Translations under genes and position numbers: made by a program | Shown: one piece after another, positions 24,288 through 33,180 of the stretch | Layout: every line of letters starts with the position of its first letter | How positions within the stretch are numbered: position 1 is the stretch's first letter | Notes under the pieces: model-generated | What the model was told of the DNA's origin: nothing | Database searches by the model: none | The model's input: only the letters and a program-made list of their open reading frames with translations | Assembly (NCBI GenBank): GCA_016713245.1 | Contig: JADJPM010000004.1 | Location: forward strand, 2,604,001 to 2,668,000 | Direction: 5' to 3' | DNA length: 64,000 nucleotides | From: Verrucomicrobiaceae bacterium | GTDB lineage: Bacteria > Verrucomicrobiota > Verrucomicrobiia > Verrucomicrobiales > Verrucomicrobiaceae

Positions 24288-26189
24288 TCAGTCCTTGATA
24301 CGCTCGTAGTAGCCGGAATCCTCACCGCCTGACGAGCCATTCACTGGAAAATGCTTCACGACATACTCGATCCGGTCCTCTGATACAAAGTGGCGGGTGC
24401 CTTCTGCTTTTCGAGGAACTGGCTTCGTGAGGTCATATTGCCAAATGTAGCTCTTCTTCGACGCATCCCATTTGGCCGAGTGCTCGCGGACTGACGGCCA
24501 TTCATGTTCTTCTACCTCGACATAACATTTGGACTCCGAATCATAGGTGATGAGGATGAGATGGCTTTTCTCGGGACCTCCGCCTGGCATCCCCGTGGCA
24601 GGATTGAGACCTGGGTAGATGTCCTCCCTCCAAAGTGAAGCACCATCCGCCGACCAAAAGTAGCGAGCACTTGTTCCGAGTGCTTTGAAGCTCCCATCCT
24701 TCTCTTGATGAAACGCCCTCCACTTTCCAATGAAGGGCTCCAGCGCTTTCATTTCCGGCGTGGCTGGCCTTTCCGCAGGTGCCTGGCCCGGATGCTGGAT
24801 GCAAAAGGGGAATTCATAGGTCTCTCCCTTCTTCAACGCGGACAAAGCCTTGCCGAGGTCACTCGCGCCGAGACCAGCGATCTTCTCGAACAGTTTTTTC
24901 TGGTAGCCGCTGGTATGCAAAAGCTCGAGAGTGACCTCATCACTCTTCACTTCGACTGAGATGACCTTCGCACGAAAAGCCGGGCATGAGGCTAGCTTTT
25001 CCACCGTGCCCGTGAAGGATGGCTCCGCCAGCGGTTGGGCGGCCTGCACGGATGGCCGCATCTCAAAAAGAGGCGTGGGAACCATGGGATCGTCCTCTTC
25101 ATTCCAGGGGCCATGCAGTCGATCATAAAAGCCGCTCGTCGTGGAGAGGATCTGATCCTTCTGGTCACGAGACGTGGTTTTCCAGTCGATGCGATCATCG
25201 CGAGTGAAGGTGGCCGTATTCACCCGCTTCAAGCCGCGATCATCCGCCGGCTGGATGGTGGTAAAGGTGCGTGTCTTCTCATCCCAGGTGCTGCGCAGTG
25301 GCGGCGGACTGCCTTCAGCCAAGCTTCCTGCCAGATAAACCTGCGTAGCACGATCATACTCCACGATGTTGATGTCCGGCAAGGCAGGCACCTCCTCAGT
25401 GCCATCGCTGAACGTGATCTCCCGCCAGATGCCGCTGCCATCCGGCCGGGTATGGCAGACCATCTCGATCTTGGCCTTGGGATTGCCATCCATGCCGCCC
25501 CGCCATTCGCCGAGGTAGCACTGAAGCACGGCGGTGGCTTCATTTTCCGGCTTGGCACGCTCCGCCCGTTTTTCCTTGGTGAGCAGCGCATCCTCCAGCA
25601 CAGCAGGGAACTCCACGCTTCGACCTCGTGACAGAAACATGGCAATGCCACGCACGTCCGGGTGCTCATCGAAGCGCCCTTGCAGATGATGAATCCGGCC
25701 ACCAGCCTCCTGTAAGATGATCGAGTAGTTGCTCTCGCTGATGCCTTGATCCAGCACGACAGCCCGAAATGGCTTGCTCCCGCTGAGCGAGGCCAGCGGC
25801 TGCCCCGGATGCATTCGGATGATATTGACCACGGGTTCGAGGCCGAGCGTGTCGATGACACAATGAGGGAAAAGGTATCGCCGGCCGACTTTGAGATGGG
25901 AGACAAACTTGGACTCCATGGTGGCTCCTGAGCTGGTCTGCGAGAACGTCATCTCGCCTCCATCGCCACGAGACAGCTTCAGCGAAAAACTCTTCCCGTC
26001 CGAGCTAACCTCCCTGACCTCCACGATATGCGGCTCCTCCAGCAGCGGACTGAAGAGCCCTTGAGGCGGTGCGAAAGGCATCGGAAATGGAATGACTGGC
26101 GCTGGCGGATTGGTTTGTGCCAACACCCCGCATGAAGAGATCAGAAACGTGGAAATCCAAAAGCATGAGATCAGGCAGCGGCAGGTCAT
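24288..26189 (-). CDS. Exported two-module protein, unknown
   Basis: A 633-residue exported protein. The signal region (MTCRCLISCFWISTFLISSC) could be a lipoprotein signal with Cys20 or a Sec peptide cleaved near LAQ. Two related modules follow. Each has a strand-rich part built around a LKVGRRYLFPHCV or LKKGETYEFPFCI motif, then a lipocalin-like part (LQCYLGEWRGGMDG in the first, LEPFIGKWRAFHQE in the second, each followed by SGIWREI or ASLWRED). The latter resembles DUF1579-type small beta-barrels. I infer an internal duplication of a roughly 280-residue unit. No catalytic motif is visible. It is the first gene before pfkB and fcl on this strand. Confidence 0.75.
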   Translation of the reverse strand: MTCRCLISCFWISTFLISSCGVLAQTNPPAPVIPFPMPFAPPQGLFSPLLEEPHIVEVREVSSDGKSFSLKLSRGDGGEMTFSQTSSGATMESKFVSHLKVGRRYLFPHCVIDTLGLEPVVNIIRMHPGQPLASLSGSKPFRAVVLDQGISESNYSIILQEAGGRIHHLQGRFDEHPDVRGIAMFLSRGRSVEFPAVLEDALLTKEKRAERAKPENEATAVLQCYLGEWRGGMDGNPKAKIEMVCHTRPDGSGIWREITFSDGTEEVPALPDINIVEYDRATQVYLAGSLAEGSPPPLRSTWDEKTRTFTTIQPADDRGLKRVNTATFTRDDRIDWKTTSRDQKDQILSTTSGFYDRLHGPWNEEDDPMVPTPLFEMRPSVQAAQPLAEPSFTGTVEKLASCPAFRAKVISVEVKSDEVTLELLHTSGYQKKLFEKIAGLGASDLGKALSALKKGETYEFPFCIQHPGQAPAERPATPEMKALEPFIGKWRAFHQEKDGSFKALGTSARYFWSADGASLWREDIYPGLNPATGMPGGGPEKSHLILITYDSESKCYVEVEEHEWPSVREHSAKWDASKKSYIWQYDLTKPVPRKAEGTRHFVSEDRIEYVVKHFPVNGSSGGEDSGYYERIKD

Positions 26190-26236
26190 TTGCCGCTTTT
26201 TGTATCAAACAGGCCTGAAGATGAAAAGCACGAATC

Positions 26237-27016
26237 TCACCCCAGCCTCAAGGCATACCTCTCGCCGTGCCGGGTGAGTTTCACCTTTGCTCCGTAGATG
26301 GCGCTGAGGTTGGCGCTGGTGAGGATGTCATGCTTCGCGCCGGAGGCGAAGACGCGACCGTCTTTGAGGAGGAGGCAGTGGGTGATGGCGGGGAGGATTT
26401 CTTCGACGTGGTGGGTGACCATGACGAGCGAGGGGCTCTTGGGCCGGGCGGCGAGGGTTTGCATCCACTGGAGGTAATGCTCGCGGGCGACGGGATCGAG
26501 ACCGGCGCAGGGTTCGTCGAGGATGAGCACTTTAAATTTTGCCATCAAAGCACGGCAGATGAGCACTTTTTGCTTCTCGCCTTGGGAGAGAGGTCCCCAG
26601 AAGGCTTCGCGAAGGTAATCGCAGCCGACTTGCTTCAGCAGCTTCGCGGCTTCGCGGAAAACGGCGGGGCCGGGGAGGTCGATGAGATTCAGTTTGGCCT
26701 CGCGACCGCTGGCGATGACATCGAGCACGGGCTCGCCGCTTTCGAGGTAGGTGGTGAGGGTGTTGGTGACGAGACCGACGCGACGGCGGACTTCGCGCCA
26801 GTCGTCGTCGCCGAAGACGCTGTCGCCGATGCGCATGGTGCCATCGGTGGCGCTGTCGTAGCCGGTGATGAGATTGATGAGGGAGGTCTTGCCGCAGCCA
26901 TTGGGGCCGAGGATGCACCAGTGCTGGCCGGGATCGACCCGCCAGGAGATGCCTTTGAGGATGGGACGGCCACGGCGAAAAGTGAGATCGGTGACTTCGA
27001 GAACGGGTGAGGGCAT
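26237..27016 (-). CDS. ABC transporter ATPase
   Basis: The Met at 27016 gives a 259-residue ATPase: Walker A GPNGCGKTS (37-45), signature LSQGEKQK, Walker B VLILDEPCAGLD, and H-loop VTHHVEEI. The FRRGRPILKGISWRVDPGQ start and the LSQGEKQK signature resemble the YlmA/ModF group of single-domain cassettes, which often lack a dedicated permease. No permease is adjacent: the quinone reductase gene lies upstream, beyond a MITE-like element. It may act alone in ribosome- or membrane-linked tasks or pair with a distant permease. Confidence 0.88.
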   Translation of the reverse strand: MPSPVLEVTDLTFRRGRPILKGISWRVDPGQHWCILGPNGCGKTSLINLITGYDSATDGTMRIGDSVFGDDDWREVRRRVGLVTNTLTTYLESGEPVLDVIASGREAKLNLIDLPGPAVFREAAKLLKQVGCDYLREAFWGPLSQGEKQKVLICRALMAKFKVLILDEPCAGLDPVAREHYLQWMQTLAARPKSPSLVMVTHHVEEILPAITHCLLLKDGRVFASGAKHDILTSANLSAIYGAKVKLTRHGERYALRLG

Positions 27017-27026
27017 GAGGGATGAG

Positions 27027-27206
27027 TTTAGAAGCCTAGAAAAGGGAATGACCGACCACGGAATACACTGAATACACGGAAAAAGAAGGAAAGTGTCCGC
27101 TTCACCAGACTCATCCAAAAGGTGGGAGAGCATGATAAGACCGGGGTCTGATCTTTCCGTGTATTCCGTGTTTTCCGTGGTTCCCCATTTATGGATTTAG
27201 AAGCCT
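27027..27206. mobile_element. MITE-like inverted repeat flanked by 11-bp direct repeat
   Basis: Two 28-base arms (27055-27082 and 27154-27181) are complementary at 26 of 28 positions and are made of 9-base units such as CACGGAATA. The element is bracketed by TTTAGAAGCCT at 27027-27037 and again at 27196-27206, as a target-site duplication would be. It carries no gene. The right copy of the direct repeat overlaps the stop codon of the quinone reductase. Confidence 0.7.
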
Positions 27207-28210
27207 TCGAGGACGATTTTGCCGCGTGATTGACCGCTCTCGATGAGGGACTGGGCTTTTTTGAGGTTCTCGGCGCAGATTTTTCCAAAGTGATCGGCGA
27301 AGGTGCTGCGGATGACACCGGCATCGACGAGGACGGAGACTTCGTTGAGCAAATGATGCTGGGCGATCATGTCCGGCGTCTGAAACATGCTGCGGGTGAA
27401 CATCAGCTCCCAGTGCAGGGCGATGCTCTTTTTCTTCAGCAGCTTCACGTCGATGCTGGGTGGATCGTCGATGAGGCAGAGGTGACCTTGCGGCGCGAGC
27501 GACTCGACGATCTGCTCCCAGTGCTTGTCCGTCTGCGTGAGTGCCGCCACATGCGTGACCTGCGGGATGCCGAGGCGCTTCAACTCGGCGGAAAGCGGCT
27601 GGGAATGATCGATGACATGATGCGCACCGTTTTGTAGCACCCAGTCACGTGACTCCGGCCGCGCGGCGGTGCCGATGACAGTGAGCGCGGTGAGTCGGGA
27701 GGCGATTTGCGTCAAAATGGACCCCACGCCACCGGCCGCGCCGATGATGAGGAGGCTCTGGCCTTGCGGATGCTTGCCGGGAGCGATGCGGAGACGTTCA
27801 AAGAGCATCTCCCAGGCGGTGATGCTCGTCAGCGGCAGAGCGGCGGCTTGAGCAAAACTGAGCGAACGCGGCTTTTTGCCCACGATGCGTTCATCCACGA
27901 GATGCAGCTCCGAATTGCAGCCGGGACGTGTCACATCGCCCGCATACCAAACCTCGTCGCCGGGCTTGAAGAGCGTGCAATCCGGCCCGGTGGCCTTCAC
28001 GATACCCGCGGCATCCCAGCCGAGAATGGCCGTCTGCCCAGCCGGAGGCTGCGCCCGGAGGCGCACCTTTCCATCCACCGGATTCACCGCGATGGCACGG
28101 ATCTCAACGAGCAGATCTCGCCCCGAGGGCACGGGATCAGCCGCGGTGAAATCAAACAACGATTCCGCTTCGGTGAGCGGCAGGGATTGGCGATAGCCGA
28201 TGGCTTTCAT
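27197..28210 (-). CDS. Zinc-independent quinone reductase / MDR-family oxidoreductase
   Basis: A 337-residue medium-chain dehydrogenase/reductase starting at Met 28210. It has the N-terminal GroES-like domain (PVPSGRDLLVEIRAIAVNPVDGKVR) and a Rossmann nucleotide site (IIGAAGGVGSILTQIA). The lobe lacking the structural-zinc cysteines marks it as the quinone oxidoreductase subgroup (zinc-type QOR without zinc; close to ZTA1/YhdH-like proteins). It probably reduces quinones or alkenals with NADPH. The C-terminus is followed directly by the MITE-like repeat. Confidence 0.9.
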   Translation of the reverse strand: MKAIGYRQSLPLTEAESLFDFTAADPVPSGRDLLVEIRAIAVNPVDGKVRLRAQPPAGQTAILGWDAAGIVKATGPDCTLFKPGDEVWYAGDVTRPGCNSELHLVDERIVGKKPRSLSFAQAAALPLTSITAWEMLFERLRIAPGKHPQGQSLLIIGAAGGVGSILTQIASRLTALTVIGTAARPESRDWVLQNGAHHVIDHSQPLSAELKRLGIPQVTHVAALTQTDKHWEQIVESLAPQGHLCLIDDPPSIDVKLLKKKSIALHWELMFTRSMFQTPDMIAQHHLLNEVSVLVDAGVIRSTFADHFGKICAENLKKAQSLIESGQSRGKIVLEGF

Positions 28211-28251
28211 GCGTGGAGATACTGCGGACCTTGAAGCCTGCAAGCATCGCC

Positions 28252-28419
28252 TCACTTCCCGAAGCACTGCACACGCCCATCCATCGTGCTGACATACACG
28301 CGGCCTTGAGCCACAGTGATGCCATCCCACACTGGGGGGGGTGAGTTCAAGGCCGGTGGATTATTCGCCGGTTTTGGTGTTCACAACCCACATTTTGGCG
28401 CCGCAGAGGCCTTCGAGGG
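28252..28419 (-). pseudogene. Decayed copy of the 3' end of the 1331-residue propeller gene
   Basis: This stretch matches 29100-29270 over about 170 bases (around nine in ten bases by eye). Read on the minus strand it begins ALEGLCGAKMWVVNTKTGE and then hits a TAA; a run of eight Gs also breaks the frame. The end still spells the original QCFGK-stop region in altered form. It has no start of its own and is not a functional gene. Confidence 0.85.
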
Positions 28420-28431
28420 CATGAACAAAAC

Positions 28432-29082
28432 TCAACGTTTTTGCTCCCGCTGTGAATCCTTGAATCGCTGAAGCATTTCACGGGTAATTTCGATCTTTTC
28501 GATCTCCATGAGGTTCTTACCTGTTTCGATGGCGATCCAGAGTTTAGCCATCAGGGATGCTCGAAAACGCGGGGATGCTGGGTCGCACTCTTTGACGACG
28601 ATGTATTCATCGATCTCACCTTCGTCGTCTCGGCCAGCTTGATGACTCAGCCAGAGGTTCTGGTGCGCTAATGATTGTGGGAACTCAGTTATAGGGCGTT
28701 CGATCCACTCATTCGCATGACGGTAATAGCGAAAGCGGGACTTCGCCCACTCAGTCTCACGGTCGAAGACGATCAGGACGGGAACACCGTTATCAAACTG
28801 GAGGGAGATCGGGATAAAAGCCCCTTCCCATGCGATGACTCGACCAGTGTGTTTAAACTCCAGCTTGTTCTTTGGTTCACCACCACCAAACCCGAGACCA
28901 TGCCCAAAGCCGAACCAGCGTTTCTGTGAACCTGACTCCTTCACATGAAGGGTTTCACCTGAGATCAGCAGGATGTCTTCTTCCGAGGACCAACTCTCGC
29001 GAAACAGTCCAGCATAGGCATGGCCACTGAGCGTTAATCCAATAACTAGCAGCAGTGCGCCGAGCGATAGGTAAGGTCTCAT
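28432..29082 (-). CDS. Exported protein of unknown function, between two repeat copies
   Basis: A 216-residue protein with a Sec signal peptide at the Met 29082 start (MRPYLSLGALLLVIGLTLSG). The mature part is charged and beta-rich at first (ILLISGETLHVKES, then FGFGHGLGFGGGEPKN), later with alternating strands and a final helix (EIEKIEITREMLQRFKDS). I recognise no domain. Base composition is less G+C-rich than the neighbours. The gene is bracketed by the true 3' end of the propeller gene and its decayed copy, suggesting it came in with a duplication. Confidence 0.7.
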   Translation of the reverse strand: MRPYLSLGALLLVIGLTLSGHAYAGLFRESWSSEEDILLISGETLHVKESGSQKRWFGFGHGLGFGGGEPKNKLEFKHTGRVIAWEGAFIPISLQFDNGVPVLIVFDRETEWAKSRFRYYRHANEWIERPITEFPQSLAHQNLWLSHQAGRDDEGEIDEYIVVKECDPASPRFRASLMAKLWIAIETGKNLMEIEKIEITREMLQRFKDSQREQKR

Positions 29083-29099
29083 AAAGCACCATCTGGGCC

Positions 29100-32000
29100 T
29101 CATTTCCCGAAGCACTGCACGCGTCCATCCATCGTGCTGACATACACGCGGCCTTGAGCCACAGTGATGCCATCCCAAACAGGGGGGCTGGTGAGTTCGA
29201 GGCCGGTGGATTGCTCGCCGGTTTCGGTGTTCACGGCCCACATTTTGGCACCGCGACGGCCTTCGAGGGCTTCGTTCTGTTCGTTGAGCTCTTTGAGGAT
29301 TTCGGGGTCTTTGGCGGCGAGACGTTCGAAGGCGTATTCTTCGTCGATGGTATCAGGAGCACCGCTGACGAGGACGGTTTTTCCGGCCAAGGCCATGCTG
29401 CGGGCGACGATGGGGACGAAGCGGTCCCAGGTGTGCTTCACGAAGCTGCCTGCGCCGCCTTTGCCACCCTTGCCTCCACCGGCGGGTTTGAACCACAGGG
29501 CGGCTCCGACTTTGCCTTTTCCGGTTTCGACACCGGCTCCGATGCCGTGGGCGGTGTTCGCAGAGCTGTCGCGGCTGTCGCCGTTGTCGAAATTGCAGAT
29601 GAGCACGGCGTCGGCGGGTTTGGAGTCGGGGGCTTCAAAGCGCTGCTGCACTTCGGCAGGCGTGAGGGCTTTGTGATAGAGGGCGAACTGGTCGAGCAGG
29701 CCGCTGAAACCTCCGGCGCTGCCTTCGGCGGCTCCTTCGCCATTGCCGAGATACATGGGACGGGCGGGTTTGGAACCGACGGTGGTTCCGGTGCCTTCAG
29801 CGACGAGTTTGCCATCGAGATAGAGCGCCAGTTTGCCGTCAGCGGCTACCGTGCCGACGAGGTGGTGCCAGCCTTCGGTCAAGGCTTCGGCGGAGACGAT
29901 GCTGGTGACTTTGCTATCGCTGCGAACGTGCCACTGCGGTTTTTTATCACGGATGTCGAGCACGAGGCCGACCAACGGGCCACCGTGGTGGAAAACGGTG
30001 CCGTTGGCGGTATCGGGCAAGACCCAGGCTTCGATGGAAATGGCGGACTCGGTGGGATCGAGCGCTTCATGGTCGGGGAAGAGCACGGAGCCGGGGATAG
30101 GAGCATTGGCGACCGCAGGTGCGGCATTGCCTTTGCCCTTTCCTTTACCTTTCCCCTCGGCCTTGGCGTTCTTTTTCGCGGCTTTGCCTTCCTTTTCGAG
30201 CTTCGGCGGCTGCACGGCGAGCGGCTGACCATCGGGGCCGAGGGCGAGGCTGTTGCCTTTGCGCTCGGTCGTGGCTCCTTCGGTGGTAAAGGACTCTTCT
30301 GGCGGCGTTTTCGGCGAGGAGAAGAGGGTGTACTCCATCGTGGTGGTCCATTTGTAGTATTGAGCCTCGCGGCCGTAGGAATACACGTTCTTGTCGTCGT
30401 GGACGAGGATCCGGCCTGCGGGGGCATATTTGCCAGCCTGATAATAACCGCCGTGACCTCCGGCGAAGCTCTTGCCATAGACCCAGTAGCTGCGGTGGAA
30501 GTTCGAGTCGTCGAGGAAGCCCATCGGCGCGAAAAGATGAGCGCCTTCGCCTTTGTGGGCACCGCCTTGTTTGTCGAAATCACCGCTGACAGGGCCGACT
30601 TCGACGCGTTTGCCGTCTTCGATGATTTTTTGCGTGCGGAGGTAGGTCCATTTGCCGTCGCTGCTGAGGATGTCGTTGAGAGCGACGGGCATTTGCAGTG
30701 TCTTGTGGCGGTCATTGAGGTCGCCGCCGGTGTCGGGGTCTTTGTCGTCGTAGTTTTGCTTCACACGCATCTCGCCGGTTTTCGCGTCGAGTCGGTAGAA
30801 CCACAGGCCGCCGTCGAGGAAGCAGGAGTGACCGGCGATGCAGCTCACGAGGCCGTTTTCGACCAACACGCTGCCATGCACAGGCCAGACGCTTTCCATC
30901 ATTTCCCAGGCTCCATGGCTGAGCATGACGGGCGCGGCCTGGAACTTCCAAACGAGCGCTCCATCCGTGGCGCGGAGGCAATAGACGAGGCCGTCTTTGC
31001 CACCAAAGAACACGCGGCCTTTCCAATACGTGGGCGGTGAGTCGATGCGGCCACCGGCGATGAAATGCCACGCTTCTTTGCCGGTGGCGGCGTCAAAGGC
31101 ATGCAGCGTGTGTTTATCGACCTCGCTGACGAAGGTCAAACCAGCGGCGGTGGTGGTCGTGCTAAGCGGTGGCGAAAGTTTGACCTCCCAAGCCATGCCG
31201 AGATCCTTTTTGAGATCGCTCTTCGCCGCGCCGCTGCGGGCGTTGTCGCCGCGATAAGTTGGCCAATCGGCGGAGTCGGCCTCTTTTTCGTCGATGGCAT
31301 CGGCATAAGCGGGGCCTTTGATGAGGCGCTGATCATCCGGCGTATTCGCAGGCATCGGGTAACGCGGTGCGCTGGCCATGACGGCCATACCATCGAGTTT
31401 TGCCTCGGGGTAGCAGGCGCAGTTGTGCGGGCCGGCATAGGTGAGGCCATTCGCGGGCATCACGCCGTAGAGGCAGGCACCACGCACCCAGTGATTGAGG
31501 TCCCAGTGCTGCTTGTCCATATCGACATACTCGATGCCGGTGCGGCTGGGCATGATGTACTTCTCCGTCGCCTTGCCCATGTAGCAGCGATGATGGAACC
31601 AGTAGGTGCCCTCCGGCACGTCGGGGAAGAAGCTCTTCTTTTTCTCGCCGGTGATCGGGTCAAAGCCGCGATACTCGCCGCTTTGATTGCCCTGAAGATT
31701 GCCGGAGTTCCACACGAGGCCCTGCGCCACGACGACGTCCTCCAGGCTGCGGTAGCCGCTTTTTTCATGCGGCGCGGTCCACATGTCTTTGCCGGTTTCG
31801 GCGTTCATTCCCTTCATGGAGCCATCGCCTCCGGCGTAAATGATCACGTCATTGTGCATGACGATGCGCGGGGCGAAATTGAACTCATACAACGCACGGC
31901 GCTTCGTAGGATCGGTAGTGAATTTCACCTCGCCGGTCTTCACATCGCGGGCGGCAATGCCGTCGCCATTGTAATAGACCACGCGTTTGTCATCGAGCGC

Positions 32001-33095
32001 CAGCGTGACGGGCGCGATACGGTCCTCTTGCTCCCACAAGGTCTTGCCGCTCTCCGCATCGACGGCGAGCAGGTGCTTCGGTTTGCCATCCCAATTGAAC
32101 TCCGTTTCCACACGCTTCTGATCGCTCTGCTGCTGCACGGCGAACTCCTGGTTCAAGCGCCAGGCTTCCTTGTTCACGAGGGCGTAAATCGTGCCGTTGC
32201 GCATGATGATCTCCTCCGTGCCCTTCGTCTGCGGATAATCGCGGACGAGTGCGCCCGTGCCGCCATCGAAGCAGGAAATCGGCGCGGTGATGCCCATGGT
32301 CACATAGACTTTGTCACCCATGGCCACGAGGCGACGCGTGAGCTGAGTGGGGCCGGATTTCAGCGGCCAAAGGTGGGTGCTCCACTCCGGGATCGGCTTT
32401 TTCCAAAGCACGGTGCCGTTGAAGGCATCGCGAGCGATGAGCATCCACTTCGCCGGCATGAGAATGGAGATGCGACTGCCCTCGTCGATGATGTAAAACG
32501 TGCGGCCACCTGCCGAGACCTGCGCACTGACCGATGACATGCGGTCGTGATGGCGACTCCAGCGCGGATTTCCCACCCACTGCATGCGAGACGGCGGTCC
32601 GACGAGCATGTCTTTCGACGTGGGGTTTCCCTTCGAATCGTAGGCGTAGTGCGTCCACTCATCCATGTCCTTCGGCCAAGCCTTCGTGATCTTCTCCCAA
32701 GCACCACCCTTTTTCACCATCGCCACGCCCAGCGGCGTCAGCACGCGGTCGATTTCCTCTTTGGAAACGGCGGCCGGGTCCTCGATGACGAGCAGGTTCA
32801 CATAATTCTCGATGTAAGGCAGGTGCTTGCCGTTCCACTCCGAAACCGCCACCGCACCGCTCACTCCGGCCTTGTAAATGGCGTCGCGGATCGCTGGCAC
32901 CTTATCCGCTTCCATTGTCAGGCCCTGGACTTGGTAAGAATCATTCGCCCGGAGCTTTTGCGTCACCGTGCCGTCACCACAGCCGACATGGACCACGATG
33001 CCGCCTTTGACGCCGGACTGGGAGAGGATGTCGGAGGCCTCGTCAGCAAAGAGCGAAGGGCAAAGGGCGAATAGAAAGAGGGCGAGACGCTTCAT
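29100..33095 (-). CDS. Exported multi-domain PQQ-propeller and LamG protein
   Basis: A 1331-residue protein with a Sec signal peptide (residues 1-17). Residues about 30-125 look like a reduced SAM-methyltransferase fold (VVHVGCGDGTVTQKL, LVIEDPAAV). From about 150 to 860 there are PQQ/BamB-type propeller blades with recurring A-x-D-A-x-T-G-K-x-x-W (LLAVDAESGKTLWEQED, HAFDAATGKEAWHF, YCLRATDGALVWKF). A lysine/glycine low-complexity linker (about 985-1000, GKGKGKGKG) precedes a LamG/concanavalin-like domain (about 1003-1160, with ISIEAWVLPD and HHLVGTVAADGKLALYLDGK). The C-terminus returns to the propeller style. Known relatives in Planctomycetes/Verrucomicrobia share this order. Catalysis is unproven; a surface sugar-binding role is plausible. 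The 3' end has been duplicated (see pseudogene at 28252). Confidence 0.88.
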   Translation of the reverse strand: MKRLALFLFALCPSLFADEASDILSQSGVKGGIVVHVGCGDGTVTQKLRANDSYQVQGLTMEADKVPAIRDAIYKAGVSGAVAVSEWNGKHLPYIENYVNLLVIEDPAAVSKEEIDRVLTPLGVAMVKKGGAWEKITKAWPKDMDEWTHYAYDSKGNPTSKDMLVGPPSRMQWVGNPRWSRHHDRMSSVSAQVSAGGRTFYIIDEGSRISILMPAKWMLIARDAFNGTVLWKKPIPEWSTHLWPLKSGPTQLTRRLVAMGDKVYVTMGITAPISCFDGGTGALVRDYPQTKGTEEIIMRNGTIYALVNKEAWRLNQEFAVQQQSDQKRVETEFNWDGKPKHLLAVDAESGKTLWEQEDRIAPVTLALDDKRVVYYNGDGIAARDVKTGEVKFTTDPTKRRALYEFNFAPRIVMHNDVIIYAGGDGSMKGMNAETGKDMWTAPHEKSGYRSLEDVVVAQGLVWNSGNLQGNQSGEYRGFDPITGEKKKSFFPDVPEGTYWFHHRCYMGKATEKYIMPSRTGIEYVDMDKQHWDLNHWVRGACLYGVMPANGLTYAGPHNCACYPEAKLDGMAVMASAPRYPMPANTPDDQRLIKGPAYADAIDEKEADSADWPTYRGDNARSGAAKSDLKKDLGMAWEVKLSPPLSTTTTAAGLTFVSEVDKHTLHAFDAATGKEAWHFIAGGRIDSPPTYWKGRVFFGGKDGLVYCLRATDGALVWKFQAAPVMLSHGAWEMMESVWPVHGSVLVENGLVSCIAGHSCFLDGGLWFYRLDAKTGEMRVKQNYDDKDPDTGGDLNDRHKTLQMPVALNDILSSDGKWTYLRTQKIIEDGKRVEVGPVSGDFDKQGGAHKGEGAHLFAPMGFLDDSNFHRSYWVYGKSFAGGHGGYYQAGKYAPAGRILVHDDKNVYSYGREAQYYKWTTTMEYTLFSSPKTPPEESFTTEGATTERKGNSLALGPDGQPLAVQPPKLEKEGKAAKKNAKAEGKGKGKGKGNAAPAVANAPIPGSVLFPDHEALDPTESAISIEAWVLPDTANGTVFHHGGPLVGLVLDIRDKKPQWHVRSDSKVTSIVSAEALTEGWHHLVGTVAADGKLALYLDGKLVAEGTGTTVGSKPARPMYLGNGEGAAEGSAGGFSGLLDQFALYHKALTPAEVQQRFEAPDSKPADAVLICNFDNGDSRDSSANTAHGIGAGVETGKGKVGAALWFKPAGGGKGGKGGAGSFVKHTWDRFVPIVARSMALAGKTVLVSGAPDTIDEEYAFERLAAKDPEILKELNEQNEALEGRRGAKMWAVNTETGEQSTGLELTSPPVWDGITVAQGRVYVSTMDGRVQCFGK

Positions 33096-33180
33096 GGAGG
33101 GGCGATAACGACCGTCAGAAGGCCAGCTTTCAGCAGTTTCCCCTTTCCTGAAACTCCAAAGCCGCTACCCTCCGCCCCCC

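Noticed and set aside
30139..30180. Six-base-period DNA repeat inside the propeller gene
   Set aside because: Explained by the Gly-Lys dipeptide linker of the protein, so not grouped with the non-coding microrepeats.
29154..32537. Very long open frames (628 and 490 codons) opposite the propeller gene
   Set aside because: They are mirror frames of a G+C-rich coding strand: low-complexity Gly/Ala/Phe or His/Arg composition, no domain, and fully inside a well-supported gene.
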